From: an uncultured Alistipes sp. | GTDB taxonomy: Bacteria; Bacteroidota; Bacteroidia; Bacteroidales; Rikenellaceae | NCBI GenBank assembly: GCA_949286165.1 | Contig: CASDZK010000046.1 | Span: 1-38,969, forward strand | Direction of reading: 5' to 3' | Length of the DNA: 38,969 nucleotides | In this document: one piece after another, positions 1-7,707 of the stretch | How the letters are laid out: each line of letters begins with the position of its first letter | Numbering within the stretch: the stretch's first letter is position 1 | Program-made: the position numbers and the translations under genes | Notes under the pieces: model-generated | What the model was told of the DNA's origin: nothing | Database searches by the model: none | The model's input: only the letters and a program-made list of their open reading frames with translations

Positions 1-487
1 ATATAATATATCTTTTTATTTCTATTTCTTGTTCGACCCCTTTCTCTCAAAGGTTTTGCGCTGCTTCCGAAATTGTCCTTAATTAACTGAATATTTCCTG
101 AAGATCATTCCTCTACCTCTAAAATCATGCGGAATACATCCCCCCAAAAAAAATCCTGCCAATACAAGACAATCCCGTCTCTTTTATCTTAATGCTTTCA
201 ATGAACTTATGCGCCTTACGCTCCATAACCAAAAAAATCATAAACGAAGACGCTTATTCTTCCTTTTTGGCGGGGCAAAGTTAAACCTTTTTTATTCTTA
301 TCTCCAAATTTTTTTATCGTTTTTTTCTTTCAAATTCCTCTAATCTATGCATTAATCGCTCTGGATCAACCGATTACAACTACTTTTCTCTCAAAACAAT
401 TGTTCAAATCCCATATCGAAAGACAAAATCGCCCGGCAGAAGAAATGGAAACAATGAGAATATCCGTGAAACTCCTTCGAAACATTC
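1..487. other. AT-rich stretch without a recognisable gene
   Basis: The first ~490 bases are markedly more AT-rich than the coding DNA that follows. Open frames here are shadows on the opposite strand and resemble no family I know. A C6A8 run lies at 140-153. I see no RNA gene or clear terminator. It is probably the intergenic region upstream of the transporter operon, plus the end of whatever lies before the window. Confidence 0.5.
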
Positions 488-520
488 TTGATTTCCGGTA
501 AATTATTTCCCCTATCTTTG
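488..520 (+). promoter_or_regulatory. Bacteroidota-type promoter for the dcu-mazG operon
   Basis: The -7 box TATCTTTG (513-520) matches TAnnTTTG exactly, with TTG at 488-490 22 nt upstream, slightly longer than usual. The predicted transcript would start only about a dozen bases before the ATG at 540. Confidence 0.6.
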
Positions 521-539
521 CAGAATATAATACCGACCC

Positions 540-1850
540 ATGATTTTTCTGCAACTTTTCATCGTATTGGCCGCCATTATTATCGGCGCCCGGCTGGGCG
601 GCATCGGTTTGGGCGTCATGGGCGGCGTAGGGCTGGCCGTGCTCACTTTCGCATTCGGATTGGCCCCCACCGCTCCCCCTATCGACGTGATGTTGATGAT
701 CGTCGCCGTAATCGCGGCCGCCTCTTGCATGCAGGCGGCCGGAGGCATGGACCTGATGGTCCGGATCGCGGAACGGCTGCTGCGGAAAAATCCCTCCAAA
801 ATCACGTTGCTCAGCCCGCTCGTTACCTACCTGTTCACTTTCGTAGCGGGAACCGGGCATGTGGCGTATTCCGTATTGCCCGTTATCGCCGAAGTGGCCA
901 GAGAGACGAAGATACGGCCGGAACGCCCGTTAAGCATAGCCGTCATCGCCTCCCAGCAAGCCATTACGGCCAGTCCCATTTCGGCGGCGACGGTCGCCTT
1001 GTTGGGATTATTGGCCGGATTCGACATTTCCCTATTGGACATTTTGAAAATTTCCATTCCCGCCACATTGATCGGCGTACTGGCGGGAGCGTTTTACGCC
1101 ATGCGGACGGGAAAAGAGATGGAAGACGACCCCGAATATCGGCGCCGGCTGGCCTCCGGTGAAATAGAAGCCTTGCCGATTCATCTGTCCGATGTAGCCG
1201 ACATTCGGAAAGCCCGTATTTCCATCGTCCTGTTCCTGTTGGCTACCGGGTGCATCGTCTTGTTCGGCTCCTTCGATACCTTGCGACCCGCTTTTACCGT
1301 CAACGGCGAAATCCGTTCCTTAGGAATGCCCGCCATTATCGAAATCGTCATGCTTTCCGCGGCAGCGCTCATCTTATTGCTGACCCGGACCGACGGCATC
1401 AAAGCGGCGCAAAACTCCATTTTTTCCGCCGGGATGCAGGCCGTAATCGCCATTTTCGGGATCGCATGGATGGGCGACACCTTCATTCAGGGCAATCTGC
1501 CGGAACTGCGCAACGGAGTCGAAGAGCTCATTCGGGAAATGCCCTGGCTGTTCGGCCTGGCCCTGTTCGTCATGTCCATCATGCTGTACAGCCAAGCGGC
1601 CACAGTGCGGGCCATGATGCCGTTGGGAATCGCTTTCGGCATATCGCCCTGGCTGTTGATCGCCATGTTTCCGGCGGTAAACGGGTACTTTTTCATTCCA
1701 AACTATCCGACCATCGTGGCCGCCATCAATTTCGACCGGACCGGAACCACCCGTATCGGCAAATATTTGCTGAACCACTCGTTCATGATGCCGGGCCTGA
1801 TCGCCACAGGCGTTTCGATAGGTATCGGCATGCTGTTGATCATATTGTAA
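540..1850 (+). CDS. Dcu-family anaerobic C4-dicarboxylate transporter
   Basis: The 436-residue protein is hydrophobic throughout and has the usual length of DcuA/DcuB carriers, which exchange or take up C4-dicarboxylates such as fumarate, succinate, malate and aspartate across the inner membrane during anaerobic growth. The hallmark segment is seen around residues 100-150: GTGHVAYSVLPVIAEVARE, followed shortly by SQQAITASPISAATVALL. The C-terminus is a hydrophobic helix. The start at 540 is the first in-frame ATG after a strong -7 box. mazG follows after 18 nt in the same direction, so the two are probably cotranscribed without an obvious functional link. DcuA and DcuB cannot be told apart here; fumarate/succinate exchange would suit an anaerobic Bacteroidales but is an inference. 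Confidence 0.9.
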   Translation: MIFLQLFIVLAAIIIGARLGGIGLGVMGGVGLAVLTFAFGLAPTAPPIDVMLMIVAVIAAASCMQAAGGMDLMVRIAERLLRKNPSKITLLSPLVTYLFTFVAGTGHVAYSVLPVIAEVARETKIRPERPLSIAVIASQQAITASPISAATVALLGLLAGFDISLLDILKISIPATLIGVLAGAFYAMRTGKEMEDDPEYRRRLASGEIEALPIHLSDVADIRKARISIVLFLLATGCIVLFGSFDTLRPAFTVNGEIRSLGMPAIIEIVMLSAAALILLLTRTDGIKAAQNSIFSAGMQAVIAIFGIAWMGDTFIQGNLPELRNGVEELIREMPWLFGLALFVMSIMLYSQAATVRAMMPLGIAFGISPWLLIAMFPAVNGYFFIPNYPTIVAAINFDRTGTTRIGKYLLNHSFMMPGLIATGVSIGIGMLLIIL

Positions 1851-1868
1851 CCATTCAAACGAACAGAT

Positions 1869-2645
1869 ATGAACCTTAAAGAACAAGCCTACGGAAGACT
1901 GCTGGAAATCATGGACATCCTGCGGGAGAAATGCCCGTGGGACCGGAAACAGACTTTCGAGTCGTTGCGCACGAATACCATCGAAGAATGCTTCGAACTG
2001 TGCGAAGCCATCGACAACCGGGATTACGACAACATCCGGGAAGAGCTGGGCGACCTGTTGCTGCACATCGTTTTTTACGCCAAGATCGCGGAAGAGGAAC
2101 AACGTTTCGGCATGAAAGAGGTGGCCGACGGCATTTGCGACAAACTCGTTTACCGCCATCCTCACGTATTCGGGAACACCGATGCGGCGGATGCCGAGGC
2201 GGTCAGCAAAAACTGGGAACAGCTGAAACAAAAGGAGAAAAAATCGCGGCACGGCGTTTTGGCCGGCGTGCCGGGCGCACTGCCCGCCCTGATAAAGGCT
2301 TACCGCATCGGACAGAAAGCGGCCGGCGTAGGCTTCGATTGGGAGAAACCCGAAGCGGTATGGGCGAAAGTGAAAGAAGAGATCGAAGAATTCGAAAAGG
2401 AAACGGCCGCCGGCGACCAGAACCGCATGGAAGAAGAGTTCGGCGATATCCTGTTCGCCCTGACCAATGCCGCGCGGCTTTACGGAATCAATCCGGAAAA
2501 CGCTTTAGAGAAAAGCAACCGGAAATTCATCGCCCGGTTCGGCTACATCGAAGCGCAGGCGGAAAAATCGGGAAAAAAAGTGAGCGACCTGACGCTCGAC
2601 GAAATGGAAACCTATTGGCAAACCGCCAAAAAGAAGGAGGAATAA
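1869..2645 (+). CDS. mazG: MazG nucleoside triphosphate pyrophosphohydrolase
   Basis: MazG hydrolyses (d)NTPs to the monophosphate and pyrophosphate, acting as a house-cleaning enzyme and, in E. coli, tuning the ppGpp response. The 258 residues carry two MazG domains, as in the 263-residue E. coli enzyme. The first has CPWDRKQT (22-29), EECFE (39-43) and EELGD (58-62); the second has KVKEEIEEFEKE (167-178) and EEEFGDILF (188-196). These Glu/Asp sets form the Mg-binding helices of the family. The gene sits 18 nt after the transporter stop and 3 nt before the next start, a tight operon. No deviation from the family is visible. Confidence 0.93.
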   Translation: MNLKEQAYGRLLEIMDILREKCPWDRKQTFESLRTNTIEECFELCEAIDNRDYDNIREELGDLLLHIVFYAKIAEEEQRFGMKEVADGICDKLVYRHPHVFGNTDAADAEAVSKNWEQLKQKEKKSRHGVLAGVPGALPALIKAYRIGQKAAGVGFDWEKPEAVWAKVKEEIEEFEKETAAGDQNRMEEEFGDILFALTNAARLYGINPENALEKSNRKFIARFGYIEAQAEKSGKKVSDLTLDEMETYWQTAKKKEE

Positions 2646-2648
2646 CAG

Positions 2649-3173
2649 ATGGCTCTTATCAAATCGGTCCGGGGATTTACCCCATCATTCGGAGAAAACT
2701 GCTTTTTAGCCGAAAACGCTACGATCATCGGCGACGTTACTGTCGGCAATGATTGCAGCATCTGGTTCAATACCGTTCTGCGAGGCGACGTGAACACCAT
2801 CACGATCGGCGACAAGGTCAATATTCAGGACGGTGCGGTCGTACACACCCTTTACCGGCGTTCGGTCGCCAAAATCGGCAATAACGTCTCGGTGGGACAC
2901 AATGCCGTCATACACGGCGCGGTAATCGAGGACAACTGCCTGATCGGCATGGGCGCGGTCGTTCTGGACAACGCGGTCATAGGCCGGGGGTCCATCATCG
3001 CCGCCAACGCGTTGGTACTGACGGGAACCGTCGTGGAACCGGGCTGCATATACGCCGGAGTGCCGGCCCGAAAAATCAAAGAGGTAAACCCGCAACAGAA
3101 CAAGGAGATCATCGAACGCATCGCCCACGATTACCTCATGTACGCTTCCTGGTACAAGGAAGAAGGGAAATAA
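2649..3173 (+). CDS. gamma-carbonic anhydrase family protein (left-handed beta-helix)
   Basis: This 174-residue hexapeptide-repeat protein belongs to the YrdA/gamma-carbonic anhydrase group of trimeric left-handed beta-helices. The motif RGDVNTITIGDKVNIQDG is followed by three histidines in the Zn-ligand positions, H66 (VVHT), H84 and H89 (VGHNAVIHG). The C-terminus is the usual short helix. The family includes active carbonic anhydrases (Cam) and many members of unproven activity, so CO2 hydration is likely but unproven. It is the last gene of the dcu-mazG unit, 3 nt after mazG, and is followed by a strong bidirectional hairpin. Confidence 0.9.
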   Translation: MALIKSVRGFTPSFGENCFLAENATIIGDVTVGNDCSIWFNTVLRGDVNTITIGDKVNIQDGAVVHTLYRRSVAKIGNNVSVGHNAVIHGAVIEDNCLIGMGAVVLDNAVIGRGSIIAANALVLTGTVVEPGCIYAGVPARKIKEVNPQQNKEIIERIAHDYLMYASWYKEEGK

Positions 3174-3213
3174 CGGGGCGAGGGTTCCAAATAACCTCAG
3201 ATTTTACCGGCCG

Positions 3214-3260
3214 GTTATCCGAAAAGGCTTGCATCTGAAGCCTTTTCGGATAACTTTATT
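3214..3260. terminator. bidirectional terminator between the carbonic anhydrase and DUF4954 genes
   Basis: A perfect 17-bp inverted repeat, GTTATCCGAAAAGGCTT (3214-3230) and its complement (3238-3254), encloses the loop GCATCTG and is followed by TTTATTTT. It lies between two convergent stop codons and can serve both. The inner stem and loop resemble the left arm of the repeat at 18403. Confidence 0.85.
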
Positions 3261-5258
3261 TTAAATGCGGTGCAACAAAGCCAGCCGGTGCAACAGCTCG
3301 TCGCCCAACGCCCGTTTATCATCGATATGCCGCTGCACTTCCGTCACGAAAGGATTACTCTCGAAACATCCCCGGACGGACTCGAAGTCCAACTGCCGCG
3401 ACCGGTCGTCCCCGCCGTCCACGCCGAATCCGATCCGGGCGCTCATCGAAAACTCTTTCCGGGCGTCCTCGTACAACATCCGGTCGAGCGATATTACCGC
3501 CTCCTGCCAGGCCCGCACGATCCGTTCCGCATCGGCCGGCCTCAGTGTCCGGCGGTCCACCTCGAAATAACGTTCCAGCGCATCCAACGCCCACGTCCAC
3601 TCCATGTCGTAATAATCGGCATGCCACCGGGCGAACCGTTCGTTGAGTTGTTCCAACCGCGTTATCCGGCCCGCTTCGACAGCCGCCGCCAACGCTTCCG
3701 CTTCGACTTTGGGCACGATCAGGCCCGACAGATCGATCCACTCGCCCTTTCCGGCCTCGGAAGTAGGCTGCAGCCTTGCCCGGAACTCTTCCTCGGAAGC
3801 GAAAGCCGGCCCTTCCAACCGCTTGATCAGCGAATTTCCCAAAAATTTCACAATGGCCGTACGGTACAACATGATTCCGCGCAGCAACGACGGCCGGGTA
3901 ATCCGGGTACTCTGAAAGGAATAGACGGCCGAAGCCTCCCCGGAAACCCGTTGCAAACGTTCCAGCGTTTCCACCCCTTTCAACATCTTTCCGATGGAAT
4001 AGGGACTCAGCAAATTGAAGTTGATGCAATCGAGCCGGTCCGGATCCTTCCGAGCATCCCGTTCGGGCCATTTCCGGGCATCCCGCACGGTTCCCACGCT
4101 GCGCAGATTGACCCCGGGCGACAAATAGGTCTCTCCCTCCCGCTCTATCAGGTAAGAAAAAGGCAGATCGGAAGTATCGGGATGATGCACATGACGCCCC
4201 ATAATCAAAGAAAATGCGCCGATCCGTGCCGGCCACAACACGTACGAGTCGCTGGTAGTCTTCGAGCCCCGTTCCACAATTCCCTGATGGATAGGTCCCA
4301 ACTTATACATGTGATTGCTCTGGTTGGAACCGCTTCCCGCATTCAGAAAAGAGAACATGCCGGCGATCAAAAGGCTCGACTTGTGCATGGAAACGGTATA
4401 AGGTCCGGCGAAAATGGCGCAAGCCTCTCCGTTTTCGAACCTGCAATTGCTGAAAAACAAAGAATCGTGAGCGGAAAACAGATGTCCCAACCGGCAGGCC
4501 TGCCCCACGAAACAGCGTACCAACGCCGCCCCGTCGGTAATCCGAGCACCGGAACAGACGATAAAATCCTGCATGATGACATTGCATCCCACGTAAGCCG
4601 GGTCGGCGGCTCCGCTGTTCAGCGTCCCGTTTTCCAGCCGGGCCGCCCCTTCCAGCACGGCATAATCCCCCACACATATATTCCGCAGCAGATTACAATT
4701 CAAAATACGCGCATGGCATCCGATCGTGCCGCAATCGGATTCCTGTTCCCCGGCATACCGTTCGACCATCCTGCGCATGCCGTCGGCAAAACCGCTGCGA
4801 TGACGGTGCAATGCCATCAGATAAGCCAAGTGAGCCGAAAGCCGGTTGCAAATCATCACTTCCCGCCCGCCCGTTTCGTTCAGCACCGCCACTTCGGTAC
4901 CGTTCCCGAAACGGCTGCGGCCCTGTACCGCCAGCAAATTGATATTCCGAATGACCGTCCCGGTCCCGATACGGTAATTCGCGATATGATTCTGCACGTT
5001 TTCAATCAATACGTCGTCGCCTACCGTGCAATTGTGCAATACGGCCCTGCGAATGCCGGCATGTAGCCGGAGCCCGCCTTCCAGCTCCACTTCCCCGTCG
5101 AACGCCCCCAAACGGATGCGTCCCGAAAAACGGGTGTATTCGATAAAATCGGGAGTAAAGCGGGGAGAAACCTCCACCCGGCTCCAATCTTCGGCCGTAT
5201 TGCCCCGGGCTTCCAAACGGGCGATCTCCGCCGCCGTCAATCTCCTGTATTCAAGCAT
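3261..5258 (-). CDS. DUF4954 family protein
   Basis: The 665-residue protein matches my recollection of DUF4954, a Bacteroidota/spirochaete family of unknown function. The N-terminal ~60 residues are helical (MLEYRRLTAAEIARLEARG). A long central part (about 60-380) has the Ile/Val/Gly/Asn rhythm of hexapeptide left-handed beta-helix proteins (e.g. GDDVLIENVQNHIANYRIG, VGCNVIMQDFIVCSG), as in sugar-nucleotide transferases. The C-terminal ~250 residues are alpha-helical and charged. There is no signal peptide, so it should be cytoplasmic. It is transcribed alone towards the carbonic anhydrase gene. The fold suggests a sugar-phosphate-related enzyme, but no substrate can be read from the sequence. 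Confidence 0.85.
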   Translation of the reverse strand: MLEYRRLTAAEIARLEARGNTAEDWSRVEVSPRFTPDFIEYTRFSGRIRLGAFDGEVELEGGLRLHAGIRRAVLHNCTVGDDVLIENVQNHIANYRIGTGTVIRNINLLAVQGRSRFGNGTEVAVLNETGGREVMICNRLSAHLAYLMALHRHRSGFADGMRRMVERYAGEQESDCGTIGCHARILNCNLLRNICVGDYAVLEGAARLENGTLNSGAADPAYVGCNVIMQDFIVCSGARITDGAALVRCFVGQACRLGHLFSAHDSLFFSNCRFENGEACAIFAGPYTVSMHKSSLLIAGMFSFLNAGSGSNQSNHMYKLGPIHQGIVERGSKTTSDSYVLWPARIGAFSLIMGRHVHHPDTSDLPFSYLIEREGETYLSPGVNLRSVGTVRDARKWPERDARKDPDRLDCINFNLLSPYSIGKMLKGVETLERLQRVSGEASAVYSFQSTRITRPSLLRGIMLYRTAIVKFLGNSLIKRLEGPAFASEEEFRARLQPTSEAGKGEWIDLSGLIVPKVEAEALAAAVEAGRITRLEQLNERFARWHADYYDMEWTWALDALERYFEVDRRTLRPADAERIVRAWQEAVISLDRMLYEDARKEFSMSARIGFGVDGGDDRSRQLDFESVRGCFESNPFVTEVQRHIDDKRALGDELLHRLALLHRI

Positions 5259-5280
5259 CTTATTTCGGTTTATAACGCTG

Positions 5281-5288
5281 CAAATATA
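5281..5288 (-). promoter_or_regulatory. -7 box upstream of the DUF4954 gene
   Basis: Read on the minus strand this is TATATTTG, a match to TAnnTTTG 22 nt before the start codon at 5258. No TTG element is seen at the normal distance; the upstream sequence is AT-rich. Confidence 0.5.
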
Positions 5289-5335
5289 TAAAAAACCGAA
5301 ATAATTTTATAAATTAAATAACATTATTTTTAAAA

Positions 5336-5884
5336 CTATTTAATATCAATGCATGAAAAATTGGCCCGATATACCTCTTCGACAATGGTCCGGACATAAT
5401 CGGCCCGCTGTCGGTCGGAAAGTGGTTGGTTGCACATGATCCAGAGAGGGATAGGACGTTTAGTCGGATCGAAGGCGGGCTGCACGTAATCTTTCTCCAC
5501 TACCGCATACCCGTTCCGTTCGTAATAGCGAATCCGACGGCCCGCCATTCCGTCATCCGCAGGTTCCACCTCCAACAGCCGCGGACCGGGCAAATACCGG
5601 TCGATATAGGCCAATAGCCGGGAACCGATGTTATGGTTCCGCATTACCGGGAAAATCGCCAGATGTTCCAAAAAACAAAACCCGTTCAACCGCCAATATA
5701 CGAACAATCCGGCCGATTGGCCGTTATAACGGATTTCACAGAAAAACAGAGCGTTCCGATTTTCCAGCAGATAAAACAGTTGCTTCCGGCACCGGCGCTC
5801 TTCGTCGGGAAACGACTCTTCATACAACCGCATCAAAGCCTCCGGCATATCTTCCCGCCGGGTAATCCGATTCAATTCAATCAT
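5336..5884 (-). CDS. GNAT-family N-acetyltransferase
   Basis: The 182-residue protein has the GNAT fold signature. Motif A is FLEHLAIFPVMRNHNIGSRL (71-90), whose RNHNIGS stretch is the acetyl-CoA pyrophosphate loop, and motif B-like YYERNGY is at 120-126. It should transfer an acyl group from acyl-CoA to an amine; the acceptor is unknown. The frame stays open upstream to 5971, but the ATG at 5884 (MIELNR) is where family-like sequence begins, and the extension would run through the hairpin at 5925-5970. It lies 108 nt after adk on the same strand and may be read from the thiL-adk transcript or its own promoter. Confidence 0.8.
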   Translation of the reverse strand: MIELNRITRREDMPEALMRLYEESFPDEERRCRKQLFYLLENRNALFFCEIRYNGQSAGLFVYWRLNGFCFLEHLAIFPVMRNHNIGSRLLAYIDRYLPGPRLLEVEPADDGMAGRRIRYYERNGYAVVEKDYVQPAFDPTKRPIPLWIMCNQPLSDRQRADYVRTIVEEVYRANFSCIDIK

Positions 5885-5924
5885 AATCGCACTCTTTTCA
5901 ATCCGTTCAATACATATACGCAAA

Positions 5925-5970
5925 TGTTCCGAAACTCCCCTTCGGCATGCCGCCGGATCGTTTCGGAACA
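5925..5970. terminator. hairpin downstream of adk
   Basis: An 11-bp perfect inverted repeat, TGTTCCGAAAC (5925-5935) and GTTTCGGAACA (5960-5970), lies between adk and the acetyltransferase gene. Its loop contains a second small palindrome, CGGCATGCCG. The T-tract on the minus strand is weak, so it may be an attenuating or processing hairpin rather than a full terminator. Confidence 0.4.
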
Positions 5971-5992
5971 AAATATTTCCGTCCCGGGCGGA

Positions 5993-6583
5993 CTAAACGT
6001 AGCGGTCGATGATTTCGCAAAGACGTCCGAAAACGACGTCGATGCCTCCCGTACCGTCCACAGCTATATATTTGCCCTGTTTTTCATAAAACCGTTTGAC
6101 CACCTCGGTCTGCTTCTTATAAACCGCAATCCGATTGACGATAATTTCCTCGCTTTGGTCGTCGGCCCGGCCGCTGCTCTTTCCCCGTAACAACAAACGC
6201 TCGATCAATTCCCGGTCGGGAACGTCCAGGGCCAGCATCATGGTCACGTCCAGCCCCTCGGCCGCCAACACACGGTCAAACGCCTCCGCCTGGGGAGTCG
6301 TCCGGGGAAATCCGTCAAAAATCACGCCTTTGGCGTCTTTATGATGATCGACGAAATCGGCAATGATATTGATGACGATCTCATCGGAAGCCAAAGCTCC
6401 GCCTTCCATTTCCTTTTCGGCCCGTTTTCCCAGTTCCGTTCCCGCCTTGATTTGTTCCCGGATGACTTCGCCGGTAGAAATATGCAGCAACCCGTAACGT
6501 TCCATCAGCTTGTCGGCCTGCGTTCCCTTACCGGCCCCCGGAGGGCCGAACAACACGATATTCAACATTTTCGTAACTTTCAT
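5993..6583 (-). CDS. adk: adenylate kinase
   Basis: The enzyme catalyses ATP + AMP to 2 ADP in the cytoplasm and is essential for adenylate balance. The 196-residue product has the P-loop GPPGAGKGT (13-21), the AMP-site motif DGFPRT (90-95) and a short LID around 130-143 (LLLRGKSSGRADDQ) without the four cysteines of zinc-binding LIDs. Two starts are possible: ATG at 6583 (MKVTKMLNIV) or ATG at 6568 (MLNIV), where family members usually begin; the second may be the true one. It follows thiL by 28 nt on the same strand and is probably cotranscribed from the promoter at 7662-7692. Confidence 0.95.
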   Translation of the reverse strand: MKVTKMLNIVLFGPPGAGKGTQADKLMERYGLLHISTGEVIREQIKAGTELGKRAEKEMEGGALASDEIVINIIADFVDHHKDAKGVIFDGFPRTTPQAEAFDRVLAAEGLDVTMMLALDVPDRELIERLLLRGKSSGRADDQSEEIIVNRIAVYKKQTEVVKRFYEKQGKYIAVDGTGGIDVVFGRLCEIIDRYV

Positions 6584-6611
6584 AGTTTAACTTCAATTCC
6601 TTCATCGACAA

Positions 6612-7613
6612 TCACTCTTTCCACCCCTGCGCCTGCAAAGTGATTTCCGCTCCGTCGGGCGTCACAAGCGCCACTCCCCGGGAAGCCGGAACGATATGGC
6701 CGATCACATCGATCCCTCCCAATCGCACGACCCGGTCGTAATACGATACCGGCACGGTAAAAAGCAGTTCGTAATCGTCCCCGCCGTTCAGGGCGGCCAC
6801 CACCGGATCGACCTGAAACCGGTCGGCCGAATCGAACGTTTCGGAGGCAATGGGAATCCGATCCAGATAAATACGGGCCCCGACATCCGAAGCCTTGCAG
6901 ATCCGTTTCAAATCGGAAGCCAACCCGTCCGAAATATCGATCATGGAGGTCGGCACGATATCCGCCTCTTTCAACGCCTCCACGACATCCGCACGCAACC
7001 GGGGTTTCAACTCCCGTTCCAGCAAATAGGCATACCCGTCGAACTGAGGGCGGGCCACATCGTTGCCGCGCAGTACCCGTTTCTCCCGGTCCAGCAGCTT
7101 CACGCCCATATAGGCCGCTCCCAAATCTCCCGTCACGCAAACCAAATCGGTTTCGCCCGCACCCTTGCGGCAAACAATCCGGTTTTTATCCGTTTTGCCC
7201 GTTACCGTCATCGAAAGCGTCAAACCTGTCAAAGAAGAGGTAAGGTCCGCCCCCGCCAACTCAATGCCATACGTCCGGCAGGCCAGGCGGATTCCCTCGA
7301 ACAGCTCTTTCAAAGATTCCACGGTAAACCGGGCCGAAACGCCGACCGTAACCAACAACCGGGCGGGCATGCCGTTCATGGCGCAAATATCGGACGCAGC
7401 CGCCACCACGCTTTTAAAGCCCAAATGTTTCAAGGGAGTGTAGGTCAAATCGAAATGAATGCCTTCCAGCATCAGACCCGAAGCGACAAGCACATATTCG
7501 TCGCCCGGCCCATCGATTACGGCGCAGTCACCGTCCCGGTTCCCGGCAACGGAATCGAACCCGGAAGTCAGTTCATCCAACAATTTAAACTTACCCAGTT
7601 CAGCTATGTCCAT
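6612..7613 (-). CDS. thiL: thiamine-monophosphate kinase ThiL, with altered metal-site motifs
   Basis: ThiL phosphorylates thiamine monophosphate to thiamine diphosphate with ATP, the last step of the pathway. The 333-residue length and the segments EGIHFDLTYTPLKHLGFK (50-67), SDICAMNG (74-81) and GGDDYELLFTV near residue 265 place it in the family. Two stretches that normally carry acidic metal ligands differ from the consensus as I know it: GDDAAV reads DGDCAV (27-32), and the TTD before the LMLEGIHF segment reads ASG (44-46). The reading frame is intact, so this is not a simple pseudogene. It is the first gene of a minus-strand unit with adk. Whether it is still a thiamine-phosphate kinase is uncertain. 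Confidence 0.85.
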   Translation of the reverse strand: MDIAELGKFKLLDELTSGFDSVAGNRDGDCAVIDGPGDEYVLVASGLMLEGIHFDLTYTPLKHLGFKSVVAAASDICAMNGMPARLLVTVGVSARFTVESLKELFEGIRLACRTYGIELAGADLTSSLTGLTLSMTVTGKTDKNRIVCRKGAGETDLVCVTGDLGAAYMGVKLLDREKRVLRGNDVARPQFDGYAYLLERELKPRLRADVVEALKEADIVPTSMIDISDGLASDLKRICKASDVGARIYLDRIPIASETFDSADRFQVDPVVAALNGGDDYELLFTVPVSYYDRVVRLGGIDVIGHIVPASRGVALVTPDGAEITLQAQGWKE

Positions 7614-7661
7614 ACGTCATTCGGATTAGGGGTTAGTCTCTATCTTTCAACTGCAAGCGAA

Positions 7662-7692
7662 CAAAGTTACGGTTTTAAACCGAGAATGCCAA
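7662..7692 (-). promoter_or_regulatory. promoter for thiL-adk with a palindromic spacer
   Basis: On the minus strand, TTG (7690-7692), a 20-nt spacer and TAACTTTG (7662-7669) make a near-ideal Bacteroidota promoter about 49 nt before the thiL ATG. The spacer contains the 13-nt palindrome CGGTTTTAAACCG (7670-7682), which could be an operator. Confidence 0.65.
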
Positions 7693-7707
7693 CGAAATGG
7701 CTTCAAA

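Noticed and set aside
3270..5066. 598-codon open frame on the plus strand opposite the DUF4954 gene
   Set aside because: Composition (His/Pro/Gln/Arg-rich) is that of an antisense shadow in GC-rich DNA; the minus-strand protein has family features and a promoter box.
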